Shown: positions 8,583-18,035, numbered from the stretch's first letter. The stretch: 32,639 bases of DNA from Pseudomonadota bacterium (GCA_003242685.1 QGVD01000044.1:1-32639), one strand, 5' to 3'. Numbers and translations are program-made. Notes: generated by a model from the letters alone, not told the origin.

Positions 8583-9380
8583 ATGGGCTTTCTCGCCGGC
8601 AAGCGCGCGCTCATCGTCGGCGTCGCGACTGAACGTTCCATCGCCTATGGCATCGCGCAGGCGATGCACCGCGAAGGCGCCGAGCTCGCCTTCACCTACG
8701 CGAACGAGAAGCTGAAGGAGCGGGTCGAGCCGCTCGCGCAGGCGCTCGGTTCCCGCATCGTCATGCCGCTCGACGTGACGGTGGATGCCGAGATCGACGC
8801 GGTGTTCGATCGGCTCAAGAGCGAGTGGGGATACCTCGACATCGTGGTTCACGCCGTCGCGTTCGCGCCGCGTGAGGCACTCGCGGGCAGCTTCGTCGAG
8901 AACACCTCGCGTGAGGCGTTCCGCATCGCGCACGACGTGTCGAGCTACAGCTTCACGGCTCTCGCCCGCGGTGCTCTGCCCCTCATGAAGGGCCGCGCCG
9001 GCGCGCTGCTGACGCTGTCGTATCTCGGCGCGGTGCGCTCGGTTCCGAGCTACAACGTGATGGGCCTCGCCAAGGCGAGCCTCGAGGCCAACGTGCGCTT
9101 CCTCGCCGCGGACCTCGGCCCGCAGGGCATCCGCGTCAACGGGATCTCCGCCGGTCCGATCAAGACGCTCGCCGCCGCGGGAATCGCGGGCTTCCGCAAG
9201 ATGCTGAACCACGTCGCGAGCGTCGCTCCGCTGCGCCGGAACGTCACGCTCGAGGATGTCGGCAACGCGGCTGCCTTCCTCTGCTCCGACCTCGCGGCCG
9301 GCATCACCGGAGAGATCCTCTATGTCGACGCCGGCTTCAACACGGTCGGCATGAGCTTCGCGCACGAAGCCGAAGGCTGA
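8583..9380 (+). CDS. fabI: Enoyl-[acyl-carrier-protein] reductase (NADH)
   Basis: Last step of each fatty acid elongation cycle: reduces trans-2-enoyl-ACP. 265 residues, the usual FabI length. The N-terminal GKRALIVGVATERSIAYGIA carries the unusual SDR dinucleotide motif of FabI. The active-site pair is Y147 and Y157 with K164 in YLGAVRSVPSYNVMGLAK, matching E. coli Y146, Y156 and K163. AGPIKTLAAAGI forms the substrate-binding loop region. It starts 48 bases after mltD, same strand; AGGG lies about 11 bases upstream of the ATG. A strong hairpin (9382-9420) follows the stop. Confidence 0.97.
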   Translation: MGFLAGKRALIVGVATERSIAYGIAQAMHREGAELAFTYANEKLKERVEPLAQALGSRIVMPLDVTVDAEIDAVFDRLKSEWGYLDIVVHAVAFAPREALAGSFVENTSREAFRIAHDVSSYSFTALARGALPLMKGRAGALLTLSYLGAVRSVPSYNVMGLAKASLEANVRFLAADLGPQGIRVNGISAGPIKTLAAAGIAGFRKMLNHVASVAPLRRNVTLEDVGNAAAFLCSDLAAGITGEILYVDAGFNTVGMSFAHEAEG

Positions 9381-9381
9381 A

Positions 9382-9420
9382 CGTTGCGGCGCCCCTTGCG
9401 AGGCACGGGACGCCGCAACG
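9382..9420. terminator. Bidirectional hairpin between convergent fabI and ppiD
   Basis: CGTTGCGGCG (9382-9391) pairs perfectly with CGCCGCAACG (9411-9420), with a further CCC/GGG inside across one unpaired A. It starts one base after the fabI stop, and the convergent ppiD stop lies 20 bases further on. No long T run follows on either strand, so strength as an intrinsic terminator is uncertain; position and stem suggest a shared transcription end. Confidence 0.65.
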
Positions 9421-9439
9421 CCTTTCCGACGCGGTCCGC

Positions 9440-11347
9440 CTACTGGAAGGCCTGCGGGTTCTTCTTCACCCTGGCCGTTCTCCGCAGCTCCTCGACGTAA
9501 GCCGCGACGTCGCCGACGCCGTGGCTGAAGAGCCACTGCTGCGCCTGGAACGCGGCCACCTGCGGATTCTCGGGAGTCTCAGGCACGCGCACGCCGGTGA
9601 GCGCCACGAGCGCAGCTCCACCCTCGTCGAGCGCAAAGGCACGGACGATCGGCCGTTCGCCGTTCGGCTTCGGCGCCTCGAAGACCGTCTCGCGGATCTG
9701 TGCCGGCAGTGAAGGATCGCCACGCCCGACGAAGCGCGCAGGCGCCGCATCGACGCCGAGATCCTTCGCGACCGTCTCGAAGGGCGTGCCGGACTCGAGC
9801 CGCTCACGAGCCGCCTCCGCCTGCTCGAGTGCCGCTGCGGTTCCACGCTCCTTGCGGATGGCAGCCACGATCTGATCGCGCACCTGCTCGAGGGGCTTCG
9901 GCGCGCGCTCGCGGTGCTCGAGCACCTTGACGATGATCAGCCGATCCTCGCCGAGCGCGAGCGGCCCGCCGATGCGCCGCTCGTCGAGCACTTCGCTGCT
10001 GAAGACGAGATCCTGCAGCTCCGGGTCCGATCCGAGAGGCGCGCCGCCGCCTCCGCGCAGGAACTCGGCGACTTCACCCGCCTGCAGGCCGAACTCCTGC
10101 ACGAGCGCATCGAAGTCGGCGCCGGGCTCACCGATCTTCCGTTCGAGCTGCTCGTGCACGTCGCCCAGCCGCTCGATGGCCCAGTCCTGCCGCAGTCTGC
10201 TTTCGATCTCGGCGCGCGCTTCCTCGAAGCTGCGCGTGCGGCCGGGCTGCACTTCCTCGAGCTTGATGATGTGGTAGCCGAATTCGGTCTTCACCGGCCC
10301 GCGGATCTCCCCCGGGGACATCGAGAACAGCGCGTCGGAGAACGGCGCGACGAAGTAGCTGCGCTCGGCCCAGCCGAGGTCGCCGCCCTGCGCAGCCGAG
10401 CCGGTGTCGTCGGAATGCTCCCTCGCGAGCGCGGCGAAGTCCTCGCCCTTCTGCGCACGCGCGGCGAGCTCCTCCGCTTCCTTGAGCAGCGCCGCGTCGT
10501 CCTTGCCGGCTTCCGTCGCGACGAGAATGTGGCGTGCACGGCGCTTCTCCGGCTCGACGTACTGATCCTTCGTGCGCTCGTACTCCTTCCTGAGGTCGCT
10601 CTCGGCGATGGGCGCCTGCGCAGCGAGCTGCTGGAGGCGCAGCTCGCCGTACTGCAGGTGCACCGACTCCGGTGTCAGGAACTCGTCGCGATGCTGCTCG
10701 TAATACGCCTTCACGGCTTCGTCTTCGACCTGCGCACCGGCGTACTTCTCGGCCGGCAGGATGAGGTAGCGCACCTCGCGCTCTTCGTTCGCGAGCGCGC
10801 GCAGACGCTCGAGCTCACGCGAAGTGAGGAAATCGGAGTTCCCGATGGCGTTCTGGAGCTGTGTGCGCAGCATTTCGCGGCGCATCTCCACTTCGAAGGC
10901 GGGGACGCTCATTCCGACCTGCGCGAGGACCGCCTTGGCGACATCGGGCGAGTACCTGCCGTCCACCTGGAACGCCGGCAGGTTGCGAATCGCCTCGGCG
11001 AGCTTCGCGTCCGTGACCCGGTAACCGAGCTCACGCGCGTGCGCCGTGAGCAGGACGTCGCGCACCTGAGCTTCGAGAGTCTGCTCCTGCAGACTCTTCT
11101 GCTCCTCGGGCGTCATCTCGCGCCGGAAGCGCTGCTGCCACGCGTTCTGCTCCCGCAGCCACGCGTTCCGCGCCTCATCCATCGAGATGGTCTCGTCCTC
11201 GACCTTGGCCGCATAGGTGACCGCACCCATGCCGAAATCGACGAGGCCATAGACGCCCCACGCCGCGAAGACCAGCGCGAGCACGCCCAGGATGGTGTAG
11301 GCGAACCACTTCTGGGCCTGCAGACTGTCTCGGATTCTCTGAAGCAT
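9440..11347 (-). CDS. ppiD: Inner-membrane-anchored periplasmic peptidyl-prolyl isomerase D
   Basis: Periplasmic folding factor of 635 residues (E. coli 623). One N-terminal membrane segment (about residues 13-35, WFAYTILGVLALVFAAWGVY) anchors a SurA-type N-terminal domain with the ISMDEARNAWLREQ start. A parvulin (PPIC) domain lies at about 267-362 (RRARHILVATE to FGYHIIKLEEV), followed by a long C-terminal chaperone region. The ATG at 11347 has AAGGTG just upstream. It is the last member of the clp/lon proteostasis block, separated from lon by two tRNA genes and a palindromic element. Neighbour order matches the E. coli lon-hupB-ppiD order except that hupB is missing. Confidence 0.94.
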   Translation of the reverse strand: MLQRIRDSLQAQKWFAYTILGVLALVFAAWGVYGLVDFGMGAVTYAAKVEDETISMDEARNAWLREQNAWQQRFRREMTPEEQKSLQEQTLEAQVRDVLLTAHARELGYRVTDAKLAEAIRNLPAFQVDGRYSPDVAKAVLAQVGMSVPAFEVEMRREMLRTQLQNAIGNSDFLTSRELERLRALANEEREVRYLILPAEKYAGAQVEDEAVKAYYEQHRDEFLTPESVHLQYGELRLQQLAAQAPIAESDLRKEYERTKDQYVEPEKRRARHILVATEAGKDDAALLKEAEELAARAQKGEDFAALAREHSDDTGSAAQGGDLGWAERSYFVAPFSDALFSMSPGEIRGPVKTEFGYHIIKLEEVQPGRTRSFEEARAEIESRLRQDWAIERLGDVHEQLERKIGEPGADFDALVQEFGLQAGEVAEFLRGGGGAPLGSDPELQDLVFSSEVLDERRIGGPLALGEDRLIIVKVLEHRERAPKPLEQVRDQIVAAIRKERGTAAALEQAEAARERLESGTPFETVAKDLGVDAAPARFVGRGDPSLPAQIRETVFEAPKPNGERPIVRAFALDEGGAALVALTGVRVPETPENPQVAAFQAQQWLFSHGVGDVAAYVEELRRTARVKKNPQAFQ

Positions 11348-11389
11348 CGTTCACCTTCGACCCCGGCCCGACGGCCGCGGTCAGCCACG

Positions 11390-11475
11390 AAAAAGGGGAC
11401 AGACTCATGCTCCCGGAAAGGCGCCGGGTCGATCTGTCGACACCCGGCGGCAGGAGAATAAGTCTGTCCCCTTGG
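11390..11475. repeat. Palindromic element with GGGGACAGAC ends (REP/MITE-like)
   Basis: Perfect 13-bp inverted repeat AAGGGGACAGACT (11393-11405) and AGTCTGTCCCCTT (11461-11473), extended inward by AT/AT after one mismatch. Inside lie CTCC/GGAG and a smaller stem GCCGGGT/ACCCGGC, so the whole roughly 81-base unit can fold as one long hairpin. It sits between tRNA-Asp and ppiD. Ends of this kind resemble short palindromes mobilised by REP-associated tyrosine transposases, but no transposase is in the window and only one copy is present here. Confidence 0.6.
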
Positions 11476-11483
11476 ACCAAAGA

Positions 11484-11560
11484 TGGCGGAGCGGACGGGA
11501 CTCGAACCCGCGACCCCCGGCGTGACAGGCCGGTATTCTAACCGACTGAACTACCGCTCC
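11484..11560 (-). tRNA. tRNA-Asp (GUC)
   Basis: 77 bases including an encoded CCA. Acceptor GGAGCGG pairs with CCGCTCC; anticodon GUC at 11524-11526; T arm GGGTTCGAGTCCC is canonical. It is the second gene of a Val-Asp pair, four bases after tRNA-Val. Confidence 0.97.
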
Positions 11561-11564
11561 GACT

Positions 11565-11640
11565 TGGTGGGTGCTGAGGGACTCGAACCCCCGACATTCG
11601 CCTTGTAAGGGCGACGCTCTACCAGCTGAGCTAAGCACCC
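11565..11640 (-). tRNA. tRNA-Val (UAC)
   Basis: 76 bases including an encoded CCA. Acceptor GGGTGCT pairs with AGCACCC; D arm AGCTCAGCTGGTAGAGC; anticodon UAC at 11605-11607; T arm GGGGGTTCGAGTCCC. First gene after the promoter at 11685-11713 and transcribed with tRNA-Asp. Confidence 0.97.
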
Positions 11641-11684
11641 TCGCACAGCGAGTCGGGACGACTCCCCGGCAACAAGAGGCGCGA

Positions 11685-11713
11685 ATTCTAGAGAGTCCAC
11701 GTCTCGCCGTCCA
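11685..11713 (-). promoter_or_regulatory. Candidate sigma-70 promoter for tRNA-Val/tRNA-Asp
   Basis: TGGACG (11713-11708), 17-base spacer, TAGAAT (11690-11685), followed by a GC-rich discriminator. It lies 45 bases upstream of tRNA-Val and just downstream of the lon-distal hairpin. Match is good at -10 and moderate at -35. Confidence 0.6.
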
Positions 11714-11718
11714 CACTC

Positions 11719-11754
11719 ACCCCTCTCCCCCTCACGTCCAAGGGGGAAAGGGGT
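11719..11754. terminator. Hairpin downstream of lon
   Basis: ACCCCT (11719-11724) and CCCCC (11727-11731) pair with GGGGG (11742-11746) and AGGGGT (11749-11754) around a 10-base loop, with one mismatch between. It starts 17 bases after the lon stop. There is no T run, so it may be a weak terminator, an mRNA-end stabiliser, or a copy of a dispersed C-rich palindrome. Confidence 0.5.
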
Positions 11755-11770
11755 AAACCTCGAAGGTGAC

Positions 11771-14221
11771 TCAGTGTGCCGGGACGGGCTTCAGGGCGCG
11801 CCGGCCGTTGCGCCGGGCCCGCTCACGAGGCTTGTCCTCGTTCGCCGCCTCGGTTGCGATCGGCCTCGGCTGGTCGACGAGCGCGATCTGCAGCACCTCG
11901 TCGATCCACCGTACAGGCTTGATCTCGAGATTTCCCTTGATGTTGTCGGGGATCTCCGCGAGGTCCTTCACGTTCTCCTGCGGGATCAGCACGGTCTTGA
12001 CGCCGCCGCGGTTGGCCGCGAGGAGCTTCTCCTTGAGCCCGCCGATCGGCAGCACCTCGCCGCGCAGCGTGATCTCGCCCGTCATCGCGACGTCGGAGCG
12101 CACCGGGATCTTGGTGAGCGCCGAGACCAGCGCCGTGCACATGCCGATACCGGCGCTCGGACCGTCCTTGGGCGTCGCGCCCTCGGGCATGTGCAGGTGG
12201 AAGTCGAACTTCTGGTAGAAGTCCGCCTCGAGCCCCAGCACCTGCGCGCGGCTGCGCACCACCGTCATCGCGGCCTGGATGGACTCCTGCATCACCTCGC
12301 CGAGCTGGCCGGTGTGCAGGAGCTTGCCCTTGCCCGGCACCACGGCCGCCTCGATCGTGAGCAGCTCGCCGCCGACCTCGGTCCACGCGAGCCCCGTCAC
12401 CTGGCCGACGCGGTCCATGTCCTCCGCCTTGCCGTAGCGGAAGCGGCGCACGCCGAGGAACTTCTCCAGGTTGCGCGGCGTGACGGTGACCGTGCCGTGC
12501 TCCTTGTCCTGCTTGCCGCTCGTGAGCATCTGCTTCACGGCCTTGCGGCAGATCTTGGCGATCTCGCGCTCGAGATTGCGCACGCCCGCCTCGCGCGTGT
12601 AGTAGCGGATGATGTCGAGCAGCGCGGCATCGGACACCTTCAGCTCCTCGGGCTTCAGGCCGTTCTGCTTCATCTGCTTGGGCAGCAGATAGCGGCGCGC
12701 GATGTTCATCTTCTCGTCCTCGGTGTAGCCCGGGAGACGGATGACTTCCATGCGGTCGAGGAGCGGCGCCGGAATGTTCAGGCTGTTCGCCGTGCAGACG
12801 AACATCACCTCGGAGAGATCGAGATCGACCTCGAGGTAGTGGTCGTTGAACGCCGAGTTCTGCTCGGGATCGAGCACTTCCAGCAGCGCCGACGCCGGAT
12901 CGCCGCGGAAGTCCATGGACATCTTGTCCACCTCGTCGAGCAGGAACAGCGGGTTGTGCACGCCGACCTTCGCCATGTTCTGCACGATCTTGCCCGGCAT
13001 CGAGCCGATGTACGTGCGGCGATGGCCGCGGATCTCCGCCTCGTCGCGTACGCCGCCCAGTGACATGCGCACGAACTTGCGGTTCGTCGCGCGCGCGATG
13101 CTCTGACCCAGCGAGGTCTTGCCGACGCCGGGCGGACCCACGAGGCAGAGGATCGGACCGCGGAGCTTCTCGACGCGCTGCTGGACCGCGAGGTACTCGA
13201 CGATGCGCTCCTTGACCTTCTCGAGCCCGTAGTGGTCCTCGTCCAGCACCTTCTCGGCGAGCTCGATGTCCTTGATGATCTTCGTGCGCTTCTTCCACGG
13301 CACCTTCACGAGCCAGTCGATGTAGTTGCGCACGACGGTCGCCTCGGCGGACATCGGCGACATCATCTTGAGCTTGTTGAGCTCGCTGGTGGCCTTCTCG
13401 CGCACCTCCTTCGGCATCCCGGCCTTCTTGATCTTCTGCTCGAGCTCGTTGATCTCGTTGCCGCTCTCGTCCATCTCGCCGAGCTCTTTCTGAATGGCCT
13501 TCATCTGCTCATTCAGGTAGTACTCGCGCTGAGACTTCTCCATCTGCGCCTTGACGCGGCCGCGGATGCGCTTCTCGATCTGCAGCACGTCCATCTCGCC
13601 CTCGATGAGGACGAGGATGTGCTCGAGGCGCTTGCGCACGTCGAAGATCTCGAGAACCTTCTGCTTCTCGGAGAGCTTCAGGGACATGTGCGCAGCGACG
13701 GTGTCCGCGAGGCGTCCCGGCTGCTCGATGCCGGCGAGAGCGGTCAGCACCTCCGGCGGCACCTTCTTGTTGAGCTTCACGTACTGCTCGAACTGCGAGA
13801 TGACGGAACGGCTGAGCACATCCATCTCGCGCTCGTCGTACGACTCGATGTCCGGCTGCACCGTCACGTCGGCGGAGTAGTAGTCGCCCGTCGACAGACG
13901 ATCGATGCGTGCGCGATCCACGCCTTCGACGAGCACCTTCACCGTGCCGTCGGGAAGCTTGAGGAGCTGCAGGATCGTGGCGATCGTGCCGATGCGGTAC
14001 AGGTCGTCAGATTTCGGATCGTCGATGTCGGCCTGTTTCTGTGCGACGAGCATGATGCGCTTGTCGGCGCGCATCGCGACATCGAGCGCCTGGATGGATT
14101 TCTCACGCCCCACGAACAGGGGGATCACCATGTGCGGATAGACGACGACGTCCCGCAGCGGCAGCACGGGGACGTTCTGAATCGTGGATGTCTTCTGCGG
14201 TTGGGGGGTGGGATCGGACAC
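11771..14221 (-). CDS. lon: ATP-dependent Lon protease
   Basis: Cytoplasmic AAA+ serine protease that degrades misfolded and regulatory proteins; 816 residues. The GTG at 14221 has GAGG eight bases upstream; a TTG two codons earlier (14227) is possible but too close to that site. Order: N-terminal substrate domain starting VPVLPLRDVVVYPHMVIPLF, coiled-coil region, Walker A GPPGVGKT, Walker B LFLLDEVDK, sensor segment, and protease domain with the Ser-Lys dyad in PKDGPSAG (about S689) and GGLKEKLLAA (about K731). A sigma-32-like promoter lies upstream at 14299-14325. It is 178 bases downstream of clpX and separately promoted. Confidence 0.98.
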   Translation of the reverse strand: MSDPTPQPQKTSTIQNVPVLPLRDVVVYPHMVIPLFVGREKSIQALDVAMRADKRIMLVAQKQADIDDPKSDDLYRIGTIATILQLLKLPDGTVKVLVEGVDRARIDRLSTGDYYSADVTVQPDIESYDEREMDVLSRSVISQFEQYVKLNKKVPPEVLTALAGIEQPGRLADTVAAHMSLKLSEKQKVLEIFDVRKRLEHILVLIEGEMDVLQIEKRIRGRVKAQMEKSQREYYLNEQMKAIQKELGEMDESGNEINELEQKIKKAGMPKEVREKATSELNKLKMMSPMSAEATVVRNYIDWLVKVPWKKRTKIIKDIELAEKVLDEDHYGLEKVKERIVEYLAVQQRVEKLRGPILCLVGPPGVGKTSLGQSIARATNRKFVRMSLGGVRDEAEIRGHRRTYIGSMPGKIVQNMAKVGVHNPLFLLDEVDKMSMDFRGDPASALLEVLDPEQNSAFNDHYLEVDLDLSEVMFVCTANSLNIPAPLLDRMEVIRLPGYTEDEKMNIARRYLLPKQMKQNGLKPEELKVSDAALLDIIRYYTREAGVRNLEREIAKICRKAVKQMLTSGKQDKEHGTVTVTPRNLEKFLGVRRFRYGKAEDMDRVGQVTGLAWTEVGGELLTIEAAVVPGKGKLLHTGQLGEVMQESIQAAMTVVRSRAQVLGLEADFYQKFDFHLHMPEGATPKDGPSAGIGMCTALVSALTKIPVRSDVAMTGEITLRGEVLPIGGLKEKLLAANRGGVKTVLIPQENVKDLAEIPDNIKGNLEIKPVRWIDEVLQIALVDQPRPIATEAANEDKPRERARRNGRRALKPVPAH

Positions 14222-14298
14222 GCTCAAGCCCTCGGTAGCTTTTCCGCGCAGTTCCGGGTGCGGGCCGGGACTGGCGACCTGTCGGTTAGTTTAACGGG

Positions 14299-14325
14299 AA
14301 ATGGGGAGCGGGAACCGTGTTTCAA
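14299..14325 (-). promoter_or_regulatory. Heat-shock (sigma-32-like) promoter of lon
   Basis: TTGAAA (14325-14320), 13-base spacer, CCCCATTT (14306-14299). This matches the RpoH consensus (CTTGAAA, 11-16 bases, CCCCATnT) in both boxes and in spacing. Expected transcription start near 14292, leaving a roughly 70-base leader before the lon GTG. lon is a classical heat-shock gene, so the location fits. Confidence 0.78.
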
Positions 14326-14399
14326 CGGCCCGCATGGAGGCGGCACGGCGCGCGAACGGGCCTGCGCCCGCCCGGTGCACCCGCGCCCGAGTCGTGGTC

Positions 14400-15722
<1,323 letters not shown>

Positions 15723-15749
15723 CGAGAGGCCTCGTCAGCACAGGTTGCG

Positions 15750-15771
15750 GCGCAGGCACATGCCCCTGCGC
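15750..15771 (-). other. Hairpin in the clpX leader
   Basis: GCGCAGG and CCTGCGC form a 7-bp stem (15750-15771) about 28 bases before the clpX ATG and just after the predicted transcription start. No T run follows. It could modulate clpX message stability or translation. Confidence 0.4.
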
Positions 15772-15776
15772 GATGG

Positions 15777-15806
15777 GTTATAGCACGCCGCGTGCCCGGC
15801 AGGCAA
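15777..15806 (-). promoter_or_regulatory. Extended -10 promoter of clpX
   Basis: TTGCCT (15806-15801), 18-base spacer, TATAAC (15782-15777) with a TGC extension directly upstream of the -10 (15785-15783). Expected start near 15770, about 50 bases before the clpX ATG. It would let clpX be expressed apart from tig-clpP. Confidence 0.65.
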
Positions 15807-15858
15807 AGCACCGGGACACGCGTAAGCCGTTGTGGATGCAGGAAATGTCGACCAGCTC

Positions 15859-16488
15859 TCACGTTCTGCCCGAGCCGGACGTTCCGGCCTCGCCGCGCTT
15901 TTCCAGCACGCGGTCGATGAGACCGTATTCGATGGCCTCTTTCCAGTCCATGAAATTGTCCCGGTCCGTATCCTGCTTGATCTTCTCTACCGTTTGACCG
16001 GTGTGCTTCGCCAGAATTCTGTTCAGCCGGTCGCGGGTCTCCAGCATCTCCCGGGCGTGGATCTCCATGTCCGCCGCCTGTCCCTGGAAGCCGCCGAGAG
16101 GCTGGTGAATCATGATCCGGGCATGGGGCAGGCAGAAGCGCTTCCCCTTGGCACCGCCGGCGAGCAGGATGGCACCCATGCTGGCCGCCTGTCCGACGCA
16201 GATCGTGCTCACGTCGGGCTTGATGAACTGCATGGTGTCGTAGATGGCGAGCCCTGCGGTCACGATACCGCCCGGCGAGTTGATGTAGAGCGCGATGTCC
16301 CTGTCCGGATTCTCGGACTCCAGGAACAGCAGCTGCGCCACGACGATGTTCGCCATGTAGTCGTCGATCGGCCCCACGACGAAGACCACGCGCTCCTTGA
16401 GGAGGCGGGAATAGATGTCGTAGGCCCGCTCCCCGCGCGCGGTCTGCTCGACGACGATGGGAACGAGATTCAAAGCGCGTTCGTTCAT
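15859..16488 (-). CDS. clpP: ATP-dependent Clp protease proteolytic subunit ClpP
   Basis: Serine peptidase of the ClpXP/ClpAP complexes; 209 residues (E. coli 207). The catalytic triad is visible: S103 in GQAASMGA, H128 in RIMIHQPLGG and D177 in TDRDNFM, matching E. coli S111, H136 and D185. The ATG overlaps the tig stop by four bases (ATGA, 16485-16488), so clpP is translationally coupled to trigger factor. The short N-terminal stretch before ERAYDIYSRLL corresponds to the propeptide and axial loop. Confidence 0.98.
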   Translation of the reverse strand: MNERALNLVPIVVEQTARGERAYDIYSRLLKERVVFVVGPIDDYMANIVVAQLLFLESENPDRDIALYINSPGGIVTAGLAIYDTMQFIKPDVSTICVGQAASMGAILLAGGAKGKRFCLPHARIMIHQPLGGFQGQAADMEIHAREMLETRDRLNRILAKHTGQTVEKIKQDTDRDNFMDWKEAIEYGLIDRVLEKRGEAGTSGSGRT

Positions 16489-17798
16489 GTCTGGCTCTCG
16501 CTGTTCTGACCGAAGCCCGTGACTTCCTTGAAGCTCATGGGCTTGTCGTTGATCTTGACCCGCTCGAGGACCCAGTCCACCACCTGATCCTCGAGCACGG
16601 CCGACTCGATCCCGCGAATCGCCTCGGGGCTCTGCAGGTACGCCCGCCGCACCTCGTCCGAGTTCGGATAGGCCGACGCGATCTCGTCGATGCGCGCATC
16701 GAGCTTCGCCCGGTCCACCTTGATTCCCTCGGAGCGGACGATCTCGGAGATGATGAGTCCGAGCGCCACGCGGCGCCGGGCCGGTTCTTCGAAGGTCTCG
16801 CGCGGCGGAAGCTGAGAGAGGTCGCGCGCGCCCGTACGGCGCGCGAAGTCGATCTGCAGCTCGCGGATCTGCTCCTCGACCAGCGCCCGCGGCACTTCGA
16901 TGGTGTTCTCCCGGTAGAGCGCGTCCATCACCTGGCTGCGCAGGCGGTTCCGCACGAGCTCGGCGAGCTCGCGCTCCATGCTCTGGCGCACCTCCGCACG
17001 CAGCTCCTCGACGCTACCGGATTCGACCCCGAAGGCGCGGCAGAATTCCTCGTTCACTTCGGGCAGGCGCTGTTCCTCGACCTTCTTGACGGTGAGGTTG
17101 AACTGCACCCTCTTGCCCGCGAGCGACGGCGTCGGGTGCTCGGCCGGATACTGAACCTCGGCAGTGCGCGTCTCGCCGGCAGCGGCGCCCCGCACCGCCT
17201 GATCGAGCTCGGGCATCACGCGACCGCCGCCCACTATGAAGCTCACATCCGTGCCCGATGCGCCTTCGACGGGCTGGCCGTCCACCCTGCCCTCGTAGTC
17301 GATGGTCACTCGATCGTTCGCCTGCGCAGGCCGCTGCACCTCGACGAACTCCGGGCGCTGCCGGCGCATGCTCTCGACCATCGCATCGACGTCTTCCTCC
17401 GTGACGGAGGCGACGGGACGCTCGATCGTCACGCCGTCGAGCGGACGCAGCTTGATCTCGGGGAGGACCTCGAAGATGGCCGCATAGCGCAGATCGGAGC
17501 CGGGATCCATCGCGATCGGCTCGATGCGCGGGCCCGTGGCCGGCTTGAGGTTCTCCTTCGTCACGGCCTCGGCGAATGTGGTGCGCATCAGCTCGCCGAT
17601 CACCTCGGTGCGCACCTGTCCGCCGAACTGCTGGCGGACGACGGAAAGCGGCGCCTTGCCGGGGCGGAAGCCCTTCAGGCGCGCCGTCCTGGAAATCTGC
17701 TTCAGGCGCTGCTCGATTTCTCTTGCAACCCGTTCGGCGGGGACCGCCACTTCGAGCCTGCGCTCGAGACCGCCCGTTGCGGTCAGAGATACCTGCAT
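16485..17798 (-). CDS. tig: Trigger factor (ribosome-associated chaperone and prolyl isomerase)
   Basis: Binds nascent chains at the ribosome exit tunnel; 437 residues (E. coli 432). The ATG at 17798 with GAGG eight bases upstream and the start MQVSLTATGG was chosen over the longer open frame that runs through the adjacent tRNA-Leu gene. The ribosome-docking signature GFRPGKAP is at about residues 42-50. The FKBP-type domain (NDRVTIDYEGRVDGQPVEG) lies in the middle and the helical C-terminal arms follow. It overlaps clpP by four bases. Its promoter is not obvious; TACAGT near 17930 is a weak -10 candidate. Confidence 0.97.
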   Translation of the reverse strand: MQVSLTATGGLERRLEVAVPAERVAREIEQRLKQISRTARLKGFRPGKAPLSVVRQQFGGQVRTEVIGELMRTTFAEAVTKENLKPATGPRIEPIAMDPGSDLRYAAIFEVLPEIKLRPLDGVTIERPVASVTEEDVDAMVESMRRQRPEFVEVQRPAQANDRVTIDYEGRVDGQPVEGASGTDVSFIVGGGRVMPELDQAVRGAAAGETRTAEVQYPAEHPTPSLAGKRVQFNLTVKKVEEQRLPEVNEEFCRAFGVESGSVEELRAEVRQSMERELAELVRNRLRSQVMDALYRENTIEVPRALVEEQIRELQIDFARRTGARDLSQLPPRETFEEPARRRVALGLIISEIVRSEGIKVDRAKLDARIDEIASAYPNSDEVRRAYLQSPEAIRGIESAVLEDQVVDWVLERVKINDKPMSFKEVTGFGQNSESQT

Positions 17799-17953
17799 CT
17801 GTGATTCCTCAAACTTCATCTCGCATGTCGCGAAGCGACGCCGCTCCGCACCGCAGCTCGGGCAACCTCGCACGCGAGCGCGCTGCGGGCTCTTGGGATC
17901 CGCGCCTCGGGACCGGTGACTCCACTGTACTGTAGCGGCAGGCGCGGCGAGTG

Positions 17954-18035
17954 TGCGAAAGGAGAGACTCGAACTCTCACGGGTTGCCCCACTGGATCCT
18001 AAGTCCAGCGCGTCTACCAGTTCCGCCACTTTCGC
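17954..18035 (-). tRNA. tRNA-Leu (UAG), no encoded CCA
   Basis: 82 bases without CCA. Acceptor GCGAAAG pairs with CTTTCGC; anticodon stem CTGGA/TCCAG with loop CTTAGGA gives UAG at 17999-18001; a long variable arm and TTCGAGT T loop are present. After the discriminator A the DNA reads CAC, so CCA must be added enzymatically, unlike the other six tRNAs here. Confidence 0.95.

Noticed and set aside
16485..18029. N-terminally extended trigger factor
   Set aside because: The extension would run through the tRNA-Leu gene; the ATG at 17798 has a proper ribosome site and standard N terminus.
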